A stretch of DNA of 64,000 nucleotides from Klebsiella oxytoca NBRC 105695 (GTDB taxonomy: Bacteria; Pseudomonadota; Gammaproteobacteria; Enterobacterales; Enterobacteriaceae), in contig NZ_BCZK01000001.1 of assembly GCF_001598695.1 (NCBI RefSeq), forward strand, positions 1-64,000. The letters are read 5' to 3'. This document shows positions 48,954-59,416 of this stretch, piece by piece; positions within the stretch are counted from its first letter, which is position 1; each line of letters starts with the position of its first letter. Position numbers and translations under genes: made by a program. A model generated the notes under the pieces. The model saw only the letters and a list, made by a program, of their open reading frames with translations, had not been told where the DNA came from and ran no database searches.

Positions 48954-49964
48954 ATGAGTGCGTTAAATAAAAAGAGTTTTCTCACCTGGTTGAAAGAGGG
49001 TGGGATTTACGTCGTTCTTTTAGTATTGCTGGCCATCATTATTTTCCAGGACCCGACTTTCTTAAGTTTGCTGAATTTAAGTAATATTCTGACCCAGTCC
49101 TCGGTGCGTATTATCATCGCGCTCGGGGTTGCCGGGCTTATCGTCACTCAGGGGACCGACCTTTCGGCCGGGCGTCAGGTCGGCCTGGCGGCGGTTATCG
49201 CCGCCACGATGCTACAGGCGGTGGACAACGCCAACAAAGTGTTCCCGGACATGGCCACGATGCCGATTCCGCTGGTTATCCTGCTGGTTTGTGCGATCGG
49301 CGCGGTGATTGGGCTTATCAACGGTATTATTATTGCCTACCTGAACGTGACGCCATTTATCACCACCCTCGGTACGATGATCATCGTTTACGGTATTAAC
49401 TCGCTGTATTACGACTTCGTTGGCGCGTCGCCGATTTCCGGCTTTGATAGTCACTTTTCGCAATTTGCCCAGGGGTTCGTAGCGCTGGGCTCGTTCCGTC
49501 TGTCGTATATCACTTTCTACGCGCTGATTGCCGTTTTCTTCGTGTGGATCCTGTGGAACAAGACCCGCTTTGGTAAAAACATCTTTGCTATCGGCGGTAA
49601 CCCGGAAGCAGCGAAGGTCTCCGGGGTGAACGTTGCGCTGAACCTGCTGATGATTTACGCGCTCTCCGGCGTGTTCTACGCGTTCGGCGGGCTGCTGGAG
49701 GCGGGGCGCATCGGGTCGGCGACCAACAACCTCGGCTTTATGTATGAACTGGATGCGATTGCCGCGTGCGTGGTCGGCGGAGTCTCGTTCAGCGGCGGCG
49801 TCGGCACCGTGTTCGGCGTGGTGACCGGGGTGATTATCTTCACCGTCATTAACTACGGTCTGACCTATATCGGCGTCAACCCGTACTGGCAGTACATTAT
49901 CAAAGGGGCCATTATTATTTTCGCCGTGGCGCTGGATTCACTGAAGTACGCGCGTAAGAAATAA
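48954..49964 (+). CDS. mglC: Galactose/methyl-galactoside importer permease MglC
   Basis: This 336-residue permease of the ribose/galactose class has about ten helices and conserved segments GTDLSAGRQVGLAAVIAA and FAIGGNPEAAKVSGVNV. It forms the channel with MglA. It starts 15 bases after mglA and is followed by a terminator. Confidence 0.96.
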   Translation: MSALNKKSFLTWLKEGGIYVVLLVLLAIIIFQDPTFLSLLNLSNILTQSSVRIIIALGVAGLIVTQGTDLSAGRQVGLAAVIAATMLQAVDNANKVFPDMATMPIPLVILLVCAIGAVIGLINGIIIAYLNVTPFITTLGTMIIVYGINSLYYDFVGASPISGFDSHFSQFAQGFVALGSFRLSYITFYALIAVFFVWILWNKTRFGKNIFAIGGNPEAAKVSGVNVALNLLMIYALSGVFYAFGGLLEAGRIGSATNNLGFMYELDAIAACVVGGVSFSGGVGTVFGVVTGVIIFTVINYGLTYIGVNPYWQYIIKGAIIIFAVALDSLKYARKK

Positions 49965-49976
49965 GATTAGTGAATG

Positions 49977-50006
49977 AAGGCAGGCGTCAGTTCAGGCGTC
50001 TGCCTT
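49977..50006 (+). terminator. Terminator of mglBAC
   Basis: AAGGCAGGCG pairs imperfectly with CGTCTGCCTT, followed by TTGCTTTTTC. It lies 13 bases past mglC. Confidence 0.7.
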
Positions 50007-50153
50007 TTGCTTTTTCGGAATGATAATTTGCCGCCTTCCTGCAACCTGAATCAGGTAGGGTATATATCCTCAGTATCCCGATATTCACTCGCGTAATCAG
50101 AAAAGTATTCCCGCTCGGTAAGACGCCAGTTTTCACGTTCGCTTATGGCGGCT

Positions 50154-50879
<726 letters not shown>

Positions 50880-50967
50880 TCAATAGTGGACGAGGGAAGC
50901 TTCAGGCTACTTTACCCGCCGGGCAAGCGCAAGAAACCGTCGTTTAATTGCGGGGATTTTCAACAAT

Positions 50968-50985
50968 GCGGGCCGTTTGGCCCGC
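50968..50985 (-). terminator. GC hairpin between cdd and sanA
   Basis: GCGGGCC and GGCCCGC form a 7-bp stem, 9 bases after the cdd stop. No strong T run follows, so it may attenuate without stopping transcription into sanA. Confidence 0.5.
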
Positions 50986-50994
50986 AGAATGTGA

Positions 50995-51879
50995 CTAACC
51001 TAACAGGACGCGATCGATGTTATGACAGCCCAGCGCCTTCAGCGTCGCGGCGGTTGCGTCCCACTGGATGAGCGCCGCGTCGGCCTTCTCGGCAAGAACA
51101 GCGCGCTGGATATCCGGGTAATCGTAACCATTGAGGCTCAGCAGATTCAGCGCGCCCTGCAGCGGCGGCAGCGTCGGGTTATAGGCGGCGTTTTCTGCAT
51201 AGCTACCGGTGAAAATAGTCCCGTCTTTCAGCTCCAGCGCGACGCCGGAGGGCGAATGGCTGTACGGCATATGGCAGCGGTTGGCTGCCTGAATCGCCGC
51301 CTGGGCCAGCGCATCGCCGCTGAGCGGGAAACCGTGGTTCTGTTCATCCATCAGCAGGGTTTTGATATTCAGATCTTTCGGGCCGAAAGCGTCCGGTAAA
51401 TAGTGCTGCAGCGAATGGGCTTCGCGGCCCGGAAGATGGATGCGCAGCGCTAGTCCGCTGTTCAGTTCGTTCATAAACTGACGACAGTGGCCGCAGGGGG
51501 TGTAGTTCACGGTAATCGCCAGCAGGGATTTTTCGCCGCGCAGCCAGGCATGGCTGATGGCGCTTTGCTCAGCGTGCACGGTCTGCTGCATGGTGGCGCC
51601 GAGGAATTCCATATTGCCGCCGAAGTACCAGGTACCGCTGATGCCGCGGGCAATGGCGCCGACGTTAAAGTGGGAGAGGTCGGTACGCGCACAGGCCGCC
51701 GCCAGCGGCAGCAGAGCAAAGGCCAGCGCGTCTTCGTCCAGCCCCGTCGCGCTTTGCAGCGCAGCGACCTGATCTGCATTGAGCAGGGCCGGAAAATGCG
51801 GGTCGGCCAGCATCGGGGCGATGGCCGCTTGCAGGTCCGCCGCCAGTTGGGGAAGAACAGCTTGAAAACGTGGGTGCAT
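50995..51879 (-). CDS. cdd: Cytidine deaminase
   Basis: This 294-residue protein of the dimeric long form has the zinc-binding HAEQSAI (catalytic Glu) and PCGHCRQF near residues 102-132, plus a C-terminal degenerate repeat domain. It deaminates cytidine and deoxycytidine. The upstream region carries a perfect CRP site and CytR-like half sites. Confidence 0.96.
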   Translation of the reverse strand: MHPRFQAVLPQLAADLQAAIAPMLADPHFPALLNADQVAALQSATGLDEDALAFALLPLAAACARTDLSHFNVGAIARGISGTWYFGGNMEFLGATMQQTVHAEQSAISHAWLRGEKSLLAITVNYTPCGHCRQFMNELNSGLALRIHLPGREAHSLQHYLPDAFGPKDLNIKTLLMDEQNHGFPLSGDALAQAAIQAANRCHMPYSHSPSGVALELKDGTIFTGSYAENAAYNPTLPPLQGALNLLSLNGYDYPDIQRAVLAEKADAALIQWDATAATLKALGCHNIDRVLLG

Positions 51880-51989
51880 GGCGTTGCCTCATAACAATGT
51901 AATGGGAATCTAGTGTACGGGTGCTTATAGCCGACATATGTGATTAACATCTCATTGTTAATGTAATTCTATCTCGTTGCATTTTAAAT

Positions 51990-52005
51990 TGTGACTCAAA
52001 TCACA
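51990..52005. promoter_or_regulatory. CRP site upstream of cdd
   Basis: TGTGA-CTCAAA-TCACA is a perfect CRP core 111 bases upstream of the cdd start. TTGCAT and ATGTAAT segments just downstream (51960-51985) resemble CytR half sites, as at E. coli cddP. Confidence 0.8.
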
Positions 52006-52006
52006 A

Positions 52007-52702
52007 CTATCCGGCTATTGCCAGGATCAGCGGAAACAAAAACGGGGCAACCAGCGAGGTAATAATCCCGCAAAGTACCAGCGCCAGCGAACTGAACGCG
52101 CCCTCCTGATAGTCGAGTTCAGCGCAACGGGCGGTACCCAGTGCGTGTGAGGCGGTACCCATCGATAAGCCGCGCGAAGCTTTGGTACGAATGCGCATCA
52201 CATTCAACAGCGTATGGCCGAAGACCGCGCCGAGAATGCCGACAAAAATAACGCATACCGCGCTGATCGCCGGAATGCCGCCAATGCTGCTGCTCACCGC
52301 CATCGCAATCGGGGTCGTGACCGATTTCGGCAGAATAGAGGCGGCAATCTGCGGCGTTGCGCCCATCAGTAAGGCAACGGTGGTACCGGTGACCATCGCC
52401 ACCACGCTGCCGATAAAGCAGATAGTGATGATTGATTTCCAGCGAGCGCGGATTTGGTGTAGCTGCTCATATAAAGGAAAGGCCAGCGCAACCACCGCCG
52501 GCTGCAGCAAATCGTTAAGAATTTTGCTGCCCTGAAAATAGCGCTCGTAGGAGATGCCGGTGATCAACAAAAAGGGGATCAGCACCACCATGGCCACCAG
52601 TAACGGATTAAGCAGCGGAAACTTGAATCGCGCCGCCAGCATGCGGGCGAGGAAAAAGACGATAAGGGTTAGCGGCAGCGACCACCAGATTTCATGGATC
52701 AT
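52007..52702 (-). CDS. yohK: LrgB-family inner-membrane protein YohK
   Basis: This 231-residue protein has about seven helices and the LrgB core ([24 protein letters not shown] and [12 protein letters not shown]). With YohJ it forms an LrgAB/CidAB-type pair. The start overlaps yohJ by four bases. In other bacteria such pairs act on murein hydrolase export or pyruvate transport; which applies here is not clear. Confidence 0.93.
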   Translation of the reverse strand: MIHEIWWSLPLTLIVFFLARMLAARFKFPLLNPLLVAMVVLIPFLLITGISYERYFQGSKILNDLLQPAVVALAFPLYEQLHQIRARWKSIITICFIGSVVAMVTGTTVALLMGATPQIAASILPKSVTTPIAMAVSSSIGGIPAISAVCVIFVGILGAVFGHTLLNVMRIRTKASRGLSMGTASHALGTARCAELDYQEGAFSSLALVLCGIITSLVAPFLFPLILAIAG

Positions 52703-53097
52703 TTTTCACTTCCTTTTTGACCAACCACTTTGCGCTCGCCGTGAACCAAGTGTGAGCTCCAGCTGACTACTAAAAAAACCACCAGCGTGCTTATCGCGCA
52801 GGAAACCACTACCGGGCCAAACTGCGCGCGGAGTAAATCCCAATACTGCATAACGCCCACGCCGATAGGCACAAATAGCAGCGCCATATAGCGAATCAGG
52901 ATATTGCAGCCGGGGTTAACCCACTGCGGCGGCAGGATCTGCAGCGCCAGGAGAAAGAACAAAATCAGCATGCCAATAATACTGCCGGGAATGGCGATCG
53001 GCAGGAGTGAAGAGAGAAAAATGCCCGCATACAAGCAGGCGTAGATCAGCACGAAAGCGCGCACATACTGCCAGACAATAATCAGTGATTTACTCAT
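52699..53097 (-). CDS. yohJ: LrgA-family inner-membrane protein YohJ
   Basis: This 132-residue protein has four helices and the LrgA motif [21 protein letters not shown] 53097 ([15 protein letters not shown]) matches the E. coli start. It overlaps yohK (ATGA), which indicates coupling. Confidence 0.92.
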   Translation of the reverse strand: MSKSLIIVWQYVRAFVLIYACLYAGIFLSSLLPIAIPGSIIGMLILFFLLALQILPPQWVNPGCNILIRYMALLFVPIGVGVMQYWDLLRAQFGPVVVSCAISTLVVFLVVSWSSHLVHGERKVVGQKGSEK

Positions 53098-53218
53098 GGT
53101 AATAACCCTTGATGAACCGCATTCATCATACAATTAAAGCCAAAAATGTGCTACCGATCACATCATGAATTCTACGCATACCTGCAATAGAGACGGGGAA
53201 CAGCAAAACGGACGGCTA

Positions 53219-54136
53219 TCAGTGTGTCGATTGCAGCGACAGACAGTGCAGAAATCGGCTCAACGCCAGCGACGGCGCTTCACTTTTTCGCCAGAAAACC
53301 CCAACGCTACCTTTTTGTTCAATGCGCGGCAAATTAAGAATCGCCAGCTGGTGCTGGGCCGCATAGCGCTGCGCCAGGCGCAGTGAGAGTATCGACACCA
53401 TATCGCTACTCTGTAACAGGTTGCTGGTGACGTTCATCGAGGCGGACTCAATGGTGTTCTCCGGCAGCATGACGCCGTTATCCACCAGCGCGTTGTCGAT
53501 GCTCAGGCGAATCGGTGTGCCGGTGGGCCAGACAATCCAGCGCCACGGAGAGAGGTCAGCCCAGCTCAACTGCGATTTTTGCGCCAGAGGATGATCGGGG
53601 CGGGCGACAAAGCAGACCGGCTCGGTGTAGAGCACCCGGTAGCTCAGCGGCAGCTCCAGCGCCCGCCCGCCGACTCGCCCGACCACGACATCAATCACCC
53701 CGGCGAGCAGATCGTTAAGCAGCGGCGTCATGACTTTCTCTTCGATATTAAGATGCAGGGTCGGCATCTCTTTAAGCAGTTCGAGGATCGCCTGCGAAAC
53801 GCAGTCGGTGGCCACCGGTGAACAGCCGATCATCAGACTCCCCACCTGTCCGCCCTGTTTGAAACGCTCGATTTCGTACTGCGAACGCGACATATCGTTA
53901 ATCAGCCGCTGGGCGTGTTGAAGCAGCAGCTTTCCGCCTTCTGTCGGGCGCAGGCCTTTGCTGTGACGTTCAAACAGGGGCATACCGACTTCATCTTCAA
54001 ACTGGCTCAGCCATTTGGAGAGCGCAGGCTGAGTAATATTCATCAATTTAGCCACTTGCGTGAGGTTGCCTTGTTCCCCCAGCGCGACCAGCATCTGTAA
54101 ATGGTGCAGCTTCAGTTTCTGCGTCCAGCCTGCCAT
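53219..54136 (-). CDS. mhbR: LysR-type regulator of 3-hydroxybenzoate catabolism MhbR
   Basis: This 305-residue protein has a helix-turn-helix (residues 8-65: HLQMLVALGEQGNLTQVAKLMNITQPALSKWL) and an effector-binding domain. ATG 54136 is chosen because GGAGG lies nine bases upstream; the longer frame has no such site. It is divergent from mhbT. By position and family it activates mhbTDHIM in response to 3-hydroxybenzoate. The start codon's ribosome site is inside an operator palindrome. Confidence 0.9.
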   Translation of the reverse strand: MAGWTQKLKLHHLQMLVALGEQGNLTQVAKLMNITQPALSKWLSQFEDEVGMPLFERHSKGLRPTEGGKLLLQHAQRLINDMSRSQYEIERFKQGGQVGSLMIGCSPVATDCVSQAILELLKEMPTLHLNIEEKVMTPLLNDLLAGVIDVVVGRVGGRALELPLSYRVLYTEPVCFVARPDHPLAQKSQLSWADLSPWRWIVWPTGTPIRLSIDNALVDNGVMLPENTIESASMNVTSNLLQSSDMVSILSLRLAQRYAAQHQLAILNLPRIEQKGSVGVFWRKSEAPSLALSRFLHCLSLQSTH

Positions 54137-54141
54137 CAGCG

Positions 54142-54157
54142 ATAACCTCCAGGTTAT
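54142..54157. promoter_or_regulatory. MhbR operator palindrome in the mhbR-mhbT gap
   Basis: ATAACCTCCAGGTTAT is a perfect dyad (ATAACCT/AGGTTAT with a 2-base centre). I recall this sequence as the binding site reported for MhbR in Klebsiella. It overlaps the mhbR ribosome site (GGAGG on the minus strand), so binding could also limit mhbR expression. Confidence 0.75.
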
Positions 54158-54262
54158 GTCTATGCCCGAAATACCATTGTACATTTCATTGCTTGGGTTA
54201 CAAACTCGCAACATAAAAGAAATAAATACAACATCTTCCCCTACCTGCACTGAGGCATAACG

Positions 54263-55621
54263 ATGACTCAACGACTCGAACTACAGAAACTGCTTAATGC
54301 CGCGCCGGTCGGCGCCCGGCAATGGCGCGTAATTATCTGCTGTTTCCTGGTGGTCATGCTCGACGGTTTCGATACTGCGGCAATTGGTTTTATCGCCCCG
54401 GATATTCGTCACCACTGGCAATTAACCGCAGGCGATCTCGCGCCGTTATTTGGCGCAGGATTGCTGGGCTTAACCGCCGGGGCGCTGCTCTGCGGTCCGC
54501 TCTCCGACCGCTTTGGCCGCAAACGGGTCATCGAGTTCTGCGTCGCGCTATTCGGCCTGTTTAGCCTGCTTTCCGCGTTTTCCCCTGACCTGGAGACGCT
54601 GGTGATCCTGCGCTTCCTGACGGGGCTGGGATTGGGCGGCGCGATGCCTAACACCATTACGATGACTTCGGAATATCTGCCTGCCCGGCGGCGCGGGGCG
54701 CTGGTGACCCTGATGTTCTGTGGATTCACCCTCGGCTCGGCGTTCGGCGGCGTGGTCAGCGCGCAGCTGGTGCCGCTGATTGGCTGGCCCGGTATCCTGG
54801 TGCTGGGGGGCGTGCTACCGCTGATGCTGGCGGCGGCGCTAATCCCGCTGCTTCCCGAATCTCCGCGCTGGCAGATCCGTCGTCAGCTGCCACAAGCGAT
54901 GATTGCCAAAACCGTTGGCGCGATAACCGGCGAACGCTATACCGATACCCATTTCTGGCTTGATGAGCCTGCCGCCGGCGCGAAAGGCAGCATCCGCCAG
55001 CTATTTGCCGGGCGTCAGCTGCCCATCACCTTGATGTTGTGGGTCGTGTTCTTTATGAGCCTGCTGATTATCTATCTCCTCTCCAGCTGGATGCCGACGC
55101 TGCTTAACCATCGTGGAATTGATTTACAGCATGCTTCCTGGGTGACCGCGGCCTTCCAGATTGGCGGGACCTTTGGCGCACTGCTGCTCGGTGTGCTGAT
55201 GGACCGTTTCAACCCTTTCCGGGTGCTGGCGCTGAGTTACGCCCTGGGGGCGGTCTGTATCGTCATGATTGGCCTGAGCGAGAACGGTCTGTGGCTGATG
55301 GCGCTGGCGATTTTCGGCACCGGTATCGGCATCAGCGGCTCGCAGGTGGGGCTGAATGCTCTGACCGCGACGCTGTATCCCACCCAAAGCCGCGCGACCG
55401 GCGTGAGCTGGTCAAACGCGATTGGCCGCTGCGGAGCTATTGTTGGTTCGCTCTCCGGCGGCGTGATGATGGCGATGAATTTCTCTTTTGACACCCTGTT
55501 TTTTGTTATCGCAGTACCGGCTGTGGTTAGCGCCGTGATGCTTGTCCTGCTGACGCTTGCCGTTCGCAACCCAACATCTGTACCTGCCGCGCTGCCTTCT
55601 GCGGGCATCGTGAATAAATAA
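54263..55621 (+). CDS. mhbT: 3-hydroxybenzoate transporter MhbT (MFS, AAHS family)
   Basis: This 452-residue, 12-helix protein has the aromatic-acid symporter motif [15 protein letters not shown] in helix 1 and [15 protein letters not shown] (motif A). It imports 3-hydroxybenzoate and perhaps gentisate with protons. It is the first structural gene of the mhb operon; mhbD follows after 11 bases. Confidence 0.93.
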   Translation: MTQRLELQKLLNAAPVGARQWRVIICCFLVVMLDGFDTAAIGFIAPDIRHHWQLTAGDLAPLFGAGLLGLTAGALLCGPLSDRFGRKRVIEFCVALFGLFSLLSAFSPDLETLVILRFLTGLGLGGAMPNTITMTSEYLPARRRGALVTLMFCGFTLGSAFGGVVSAQLVPLIGWPGILVLGGVLPLMLAAALIPLLPESPRWQIRRQLPQAMIAKTVGAITGERYTDTHFWLDEPAAGAKGSIRQLFAGRQLPITLMLWVVFFMSLLIIYLLSSWMPTLLNHRGIDLQHASWVTAAFQIGGTFGALLLGVLMDRFNPFRVLALSYALGAVCIVMIGLSENGLWLMALAIFGTGIGISGSQVGLNALTATLYPTQSRATGVSWSNAIGRCGAIVGSLSGGVMMAMNFSFDTLFFVIAVPAVVSAVMLVLLTLAVRNPTSVPAALPSAGIVNK

Positions 55622-55632
55622 GGAGAATGCTC

Positions 55633-56670
55633 ATGTCCCAATCTTCCATGGAAATCAACAACGATCGTCAGAACTACTATCAGCATATTTCCGGGCAAAA
55701 CCTGACGCCGCTTTGGGAATCGCTGCACCATCTGGTCCCGAAAACGCCGAACCCTACCTGTGCGCCGGCTTACTGGAACTATCAGGAGATTCGTCCGCTG
55801 CTGCTGAAAAGCGGCGAGCTGATTGGCGCGAAAGAGGCGATACGCCGCGTACTGGTGCTGGAGAACCCGGCGCTGCGCGGACAGTCATCGATTACTTCAT
55901 CGCTGTATGCCGGTTTACAGCTGATCATGCCCGGCGAAGTGGCGCCGAGCCACCGTCATAACCAGTCGGCGCTGCGCTTTGTGGTTGAAGGTGAAGGGGC
56001 ATTTACCGCCGTCGATGGCGAACGCACGCAAATGCGGGCCGGTGACTTTATTCTGACGCCGCAGTGGCGCTGGCACGACCACGGCAACCAGGGCAATGAG
56101 CCGGTTGTCTGGGTGGATGGCCTCGATCTGCCGCTGGTGAACTATCTGGGCTGCGGTTTCGCGGAAGACTATCCGGAGGATCAGCAGCCGGTGACCCGCA
56201 AAGAGGGGGATTATCTGCCGCGCTACGCCGCCAATATGCTGCCGCTGCGCCATCAGGTTGGCAACTCTTCGCCCATCTTTAACTATCGCTACGACCGCAG
56301 CCGCGAAGCGCTGCACGATCTGACGCGTATGGGGGATGCCGACGAGTGGGACGGCTATAAGATGCGTTACGTCAACCCGGTCACCGGTGGCTACCCGATG
56401 CCATCGATGGGCGCCTTTCTCCAGCTGCTGCCGAAAGGGTTTACCTCGCGAGCGGCAAAAACCACCGATAGCACCATCTATCACGTGGTAGAGGGCAGCG
56501 GCCAGGTGACTATCGGCGAGCAGACATTTTCTTTCCAGGCAAAGGATATCTTCGTGGTGCCCACCTGGCACGCCGTCTCTTTTATCTCCGCCGAAGATAC
56601 CGTGTTATTCAGCTTTTCGGACCGTCCCGTGCAGGAAGCGCTCGGCCTGTTCCGCGAAGCGCGTTATTAA
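55633..56670 (+). CDS. mhbD: Gentisate 1,2-dioxygenase MhbD
   Basis: This 345-residue bicupin has iron ligands in the N-terminal cupin ([18 protein letters not shown] near residue 105) and a second, less conserved cupin ([13 protein letters not shown] near 290). It cleaves gentisate to maleylpyruvate with Fe(II) and O2. ATG 55633 has AGGAG seven bases upstream; ATG 55627 is too close to it. Confidence 0.94.
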   Translation: MSQSSMEINNDRQNYYQHISGQNLTPLWESLHHLVPKTPNPTCAPAYWNYQEIRPLLLKSGELIGAKEAIRRVLVLENPALRGQSSITSSLYAGLQLIMPGEVAPSHRHNQSALRFVVEGEGAFTAVDGERTQMRAGDFILTPQWRWHDHGNQGNEPVVWVDGLDLPLVNYLGCGFAEDYPEDQQPVTRKEGDYLPRYAANMLPLRHQVGNSSPIFNYRYDRSREALHDLTRMGDADEWDGYKMRYVNPVTGGYPMPSMGAFLQLLPKGFTSRAAKTTDSTIYHVVEGSGQVTIGEQTFSFQAKDIFVVPTWHAVSFISAEDTVLFSFSDRPVQEALGLFREARY

Positions 56671-56693
56671 AAAATACGAATAAGGACTCCATC

Positions 56694-57392
56694 ATGACTC
56701 AATACGTTTTTGCTCCCCAGGCCCCAATTAGCGTTCCGGTTGTCGGCAGCGATGAGCAGTTTCCGGTACGCCGCGTTTACTGCGTGGGCCGCAACTACGC
56801 CGCTCACGCGCGTGAAATGGGCTTTGATCCGGATCGCGAACCACCGTTTTTCTTCTGCAAGCCTGCCGATGCGGTGGTGCCCGTCGCTGCGGGAGAGACG
56901 CTGAACCTGCCGTATCCCGCGCAAACCGACAACTATCACTATGAAATTGAGCTGGTGGTGGCGATTGGCAAACGGGGAAGCGATATCCCGCTGGAGCAGG
57001 CCCATGAGTATATCTGGGGCTATGCCACCGGTCTGGATATGACCCGCCGCGATCGCCAGATGGAGATGCGCCAGATGGGCCGTCCCTGGGAAATTGGCAA
57101 AGCCTTCGATCTCTCCGCGCCGATAGCGCCGCTGCACAAAGCGGATACGGTTGACGTCAACGAGGCGGGAATTTGGCTGCAGGTGAATGGGGAAGATCAT
57201 CAGCGCAGCGATATTCGCCACCTGATCTGGTCGGTTAATGAAACTATCAGCTATCTTTCCGGCTTCTTTGAGCTGCAGCCCGGTGACCTGATTTTTACCG
57301 GGACTCCAGAAGGCGTTGGCGCGGTGGTGAAAGGCGATGTTATCACCGGCAACGTAGATGGACTAACGCCAATCGCCGTGCGCGTGGTGTGA
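56694..57392 (+). CDS. mhbH: Fumarylpyruvate hydrolase MhbH (FAH family)
   Basis: This 232-residue fumarylacetoacetase-fold protein has the family motifs [34 protein letters not shown] and [12 protein letters not shown]. It hydrolyses fumarylpyruvate to fumarate and pyruvate, the last step of the pathway. It starts 23 bases after mhbD. Confidence 0.93.
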   Translation: MTQYVFAPQAPISVPVVGSDEQFPVRRVYCVGRNYAAHAREMGFDPDREPPFFFCKPADAVVPVAAGETLNLPYPAQTDNYHYEIELVVAIGKRGSDIPLEQAHEYIWGYATGLDMTRRDRQMEMRQMGRPWEIGKAFDLSAPIAPLHKADTVDVNEAGIWLQVNGEDHQRSDIRHLIWSVNETISYLSGFFELQPGDLIFTGTPEGVGAVVKGDVITGNVDGLTPIAVRVV

Positions 57393-57400
57393 GGTGAATG

Positions 57401-58045
57401 ATGAAGCTGTACAGTTTTTTTAATAGCTCTGCCTCTTACCGCGTGCGCATCGCGCTGGCGCTGAAAGGCATCGACTACCAGAGCGTGGGCGTCAATATCC
57501 GCATCGGCCAGCAGAATGCGCTGGAGTACCGGCGGCTGAACCCGGTCGGCCTGGTGCCGACGCTCATTACCGACGAAGGTGAATCTCTCGGCCAGTCGCT
57601 GGCGATAGCGGACTGGCTGGATCGGCACTATCCGCAGCCGCTGCTGCTGCCTGAGGAAGACAGCGCGCGCATGCGGGTGCTGGAGATCGTATACGCCATC
57701 GCCTGCGATATTCATCCCATTAATAACATGCGCGTTTTACGCTACCTTGGCGACGAGCTTAAGGTGAGCGAAGAGGAGAAAAAACGCTGGTATGCGCACT
57801 GGATCCAGCAGGGGTTCAGCGCCGTTGAACAGCTATTGCGCCACGCGAAATCCGGCGATTTTTGCGTGGGCGATGCCCCCACCCTGGCGGACTGCTGTCT
57901 GGTGCCGCAGTGGGCCAACGCGCTGAGGATGGGCTGCGATCTCAGCCACTATCCGCGCTGCCAGGCGGTTTATGACGCCTGTACCCGGCTGCCGGCGTTT
58001 ATCGCCGCCGCGCCGGAAAACCAACAAGATAAGATCCCGGCTTAG
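57401..58045 (+). CDS. mhbI: Maleylpyruvate isomerase MhbI (zeta-class GST)
   Basis: This 214-residue glutathione S-transferase has the zeta motif NSSASYRVRIALALKGIDYQ in the N-terminal thioredoxin fold and the C-terminal helical domain (PTLADCCLVPQWANA). It isomerises maleylpyruvate to fumarylpyruvate with glutathione. Either of two adjacent ATGs (57398, 57401) could start it; the second is better spaced from GAGGTG. Confidence 0.93.
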   Translation: MKLYSFFNSSASYRVRIALALKGIDYQSVGVNIRIGQQNALEYRRLNPVGLVPTLITDEGESLGQSLAIADWLDRHYPQPLLLPEEDSARMRVLEIVYAIACDIHPINNMRVLRYLGDELKVSEEEKKRWYAHWIQQGFSAVEQLLRHAKSGDFCVGDAPTLADCCLVPQWANALRMGCDLSHYPRCQAVYDACTRLPAFIAAAPENQQDKIPA

Positions 58046-58053
58046 GAGGCAAC

Positions 58054-59247
58054 ATGGCAAAAGTGATGCGAGCAATCATTGTCGGCGGCGGTATTGGCGG
58101 GGCAGCCACGGCGCTTTCGCTGGCGCGCCAGGGTATCAAGGTGATGCTGCTGGAAAAGGCGCATGAAATCGGCGAAATTGGCGCCGGGATCCAGCTTGGC
58201 CCAAACGCGTTCTCGGCGCTGGACAGCCTCGGCGTCGGCGAAGTCGCCCGTCAGCGGGCGGTCTTTACCGACCATATCACCATGATGGATGCGATAAACG
58301 GCGAAGAGGTCGTGCACATTGAGACAGGACAGGCGTTCCGCGACCATTTTGGCGGGCCGTATGCGGTGATCCACCGGGTGGATATCCACGCCACCGTCTG
58401 GGAGGCGGCGCTGACCCATCCGGCCGTCGAGTATCGTACTTCGACGCAGGTAGTGGATATCCGCCAGACCGCCGATGACGTGACGGTGTTTGATGATAAA
58501 GGCAATAGCTGGACGGCGGATATTCTGATCGGCTGCGACGGCGGTAAATCGGTGGTGCGCCAAAGCCTGCTGGGCGATTCGCCGCGGGTAACCGGCCACG
58601 TGGTCTATCGCGCGGTCGTCGATGCCGCCGATATGCCGGACGATTTACGCATCAATGCGCCGGTACTGTGGGCGGGTCCGCACTGCCACCTGGTGCATTA
58701 TCCGCTGCGCGGCGGTAAGCAGTACAACCTGGTGGTGACCTTCCATAGTCGGCAGCAGGAAGAGTGGGGCGTGCGCGACGGCAGTAAAGAAGAGGTGCTC
58801 TCCTACTTTAAAGGTATCCACCCGCGTCCCCGGCAGATGCTCGATAAACCGACCTCCTGGCGCCGCTGGTCCACCGCCGATCGCGAGCCGGTAGAAAAAT
58901 GGGGCAACGATCGTATTACGCTGGTCGGCGATGCCGCGCATCCGGTGGCGCAGTATATGGCGCAGGGGGCCTGTATGGCGCTGGAAGATGCGGTGACCCT
59001 GGGTAAAGCGCTGGCCCAGTGCGACGGCGACGCCGCCCGCGCTTTCGCGCTGTATGAATCGGTGCGTATTCCGCGTACCGCGCGGATCGTCTGGTCGACG
59101 CGTGAAATGGGGCGGGTCTATCACGCTGCCGGGGTTGAGCGCCAGGTGCGCAATCTGCTGTGGAAAGGCAAAACCCAGAGCGAGTTTTATCGCGGCATTG
59201 AGTGGCTGTACGGCTGGAAAGAGGGTAACTGCCTGCAACCACGTTAA
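58054..59247 (+). CDS. mhbM: 3-hydroxybenzoate 6-hydroxylase MhbM
   Basis: This 397-residue FAD monooxygenase has the nucleotide-binding IIVGGGIGGAATALSLARQG, the DG motif (ILIGCDGGKSVVR) and GDAAHPVAQYMAQGACMALEDA. It hydroxylates 3-hydroxybenzoate to gentisate using NADH and O2. It is the last gene of the operon, eight bases after mhbI. Confidence 0.94.
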   Translation: MAKVMRAIIVGGGIGGAATALSLARQGIKVMLLEKAHEIGEIGAGIQLGPNAFSALDSLGVGEVARQRAVFTDHITMMDAINGEEVVHIETGQAFRDHFGGPYAVIHRVDIHATVWEAALTHPAVEYRTSTQVVDIRQTADDVTVFDDKGNSWTADILIGCDGGKSVVRQSLLGDSPRVTGHVVYRAVVDAADMPDDLRINAPVLWAGPHCHLVHYPLRGGKQYNLVVTFHSRQQEEWGVRDGSKEEVLSYFKGIHPRPRQMLDKPTSWRRWSTADREPVEKWGNDRITLVGDAAHPVAQYMAQGACMALEDAVTLGKALAQCDGDAARAFALYESVRIPRTARIVWSTREMGRVYHAAGVERQVRNLLWKGKTQSEFYRGIEWLYGWKEGNCLQPR

Positions 59248-59291
59248 GCGGCCGTGCATTTCCCGGCCCGCAGACAGAGGCGACCTTGTCG

Positions 59292-59317
59292 CCCGGCTAA
59301 GCGCAGCGCAAGCCGGG
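59292..59317. repeat. REP-like palindrome downstream of mhbM
   Basis: CCCGGCTAAGCGCAGCGCAAGCCGGG has CCCGGCT/AGCCGGG-type arms around a GCGCAGCGC core, like repetitive extragenic palindromes of Klebsiella. A partial arm, TTCCCGGCCCGC, lies at 59259. Confidence 0.65.
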
Positions 59318-59369
59318 AAGCAGCAGCGCCGCCGGTAAAACCGATATTCACCCCTTTCAACCCGCATCC

Positions 59370-59392
59370 AGAGGCGCTACCATAGCGCCTCT
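59370..59392 (+). terminator. Terminator between mhbM and dusC
   Basis: AGAGGCGCTA and TAGCGCCTCT form a stem followed by TTTTTTT. It isolates dusC from mhb transcription. Confidence 0.85.
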
Positions 59393-59416
59393 TTTTTTCG
59401 GGCAATGATAAACAAT

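Noticed and set aside
58645..59367. 240-codon minus-strand frame over mhbM
   Set aside because: It is a shadow of the FAD monooxygenase and runs into the intergenic REP and terminator.
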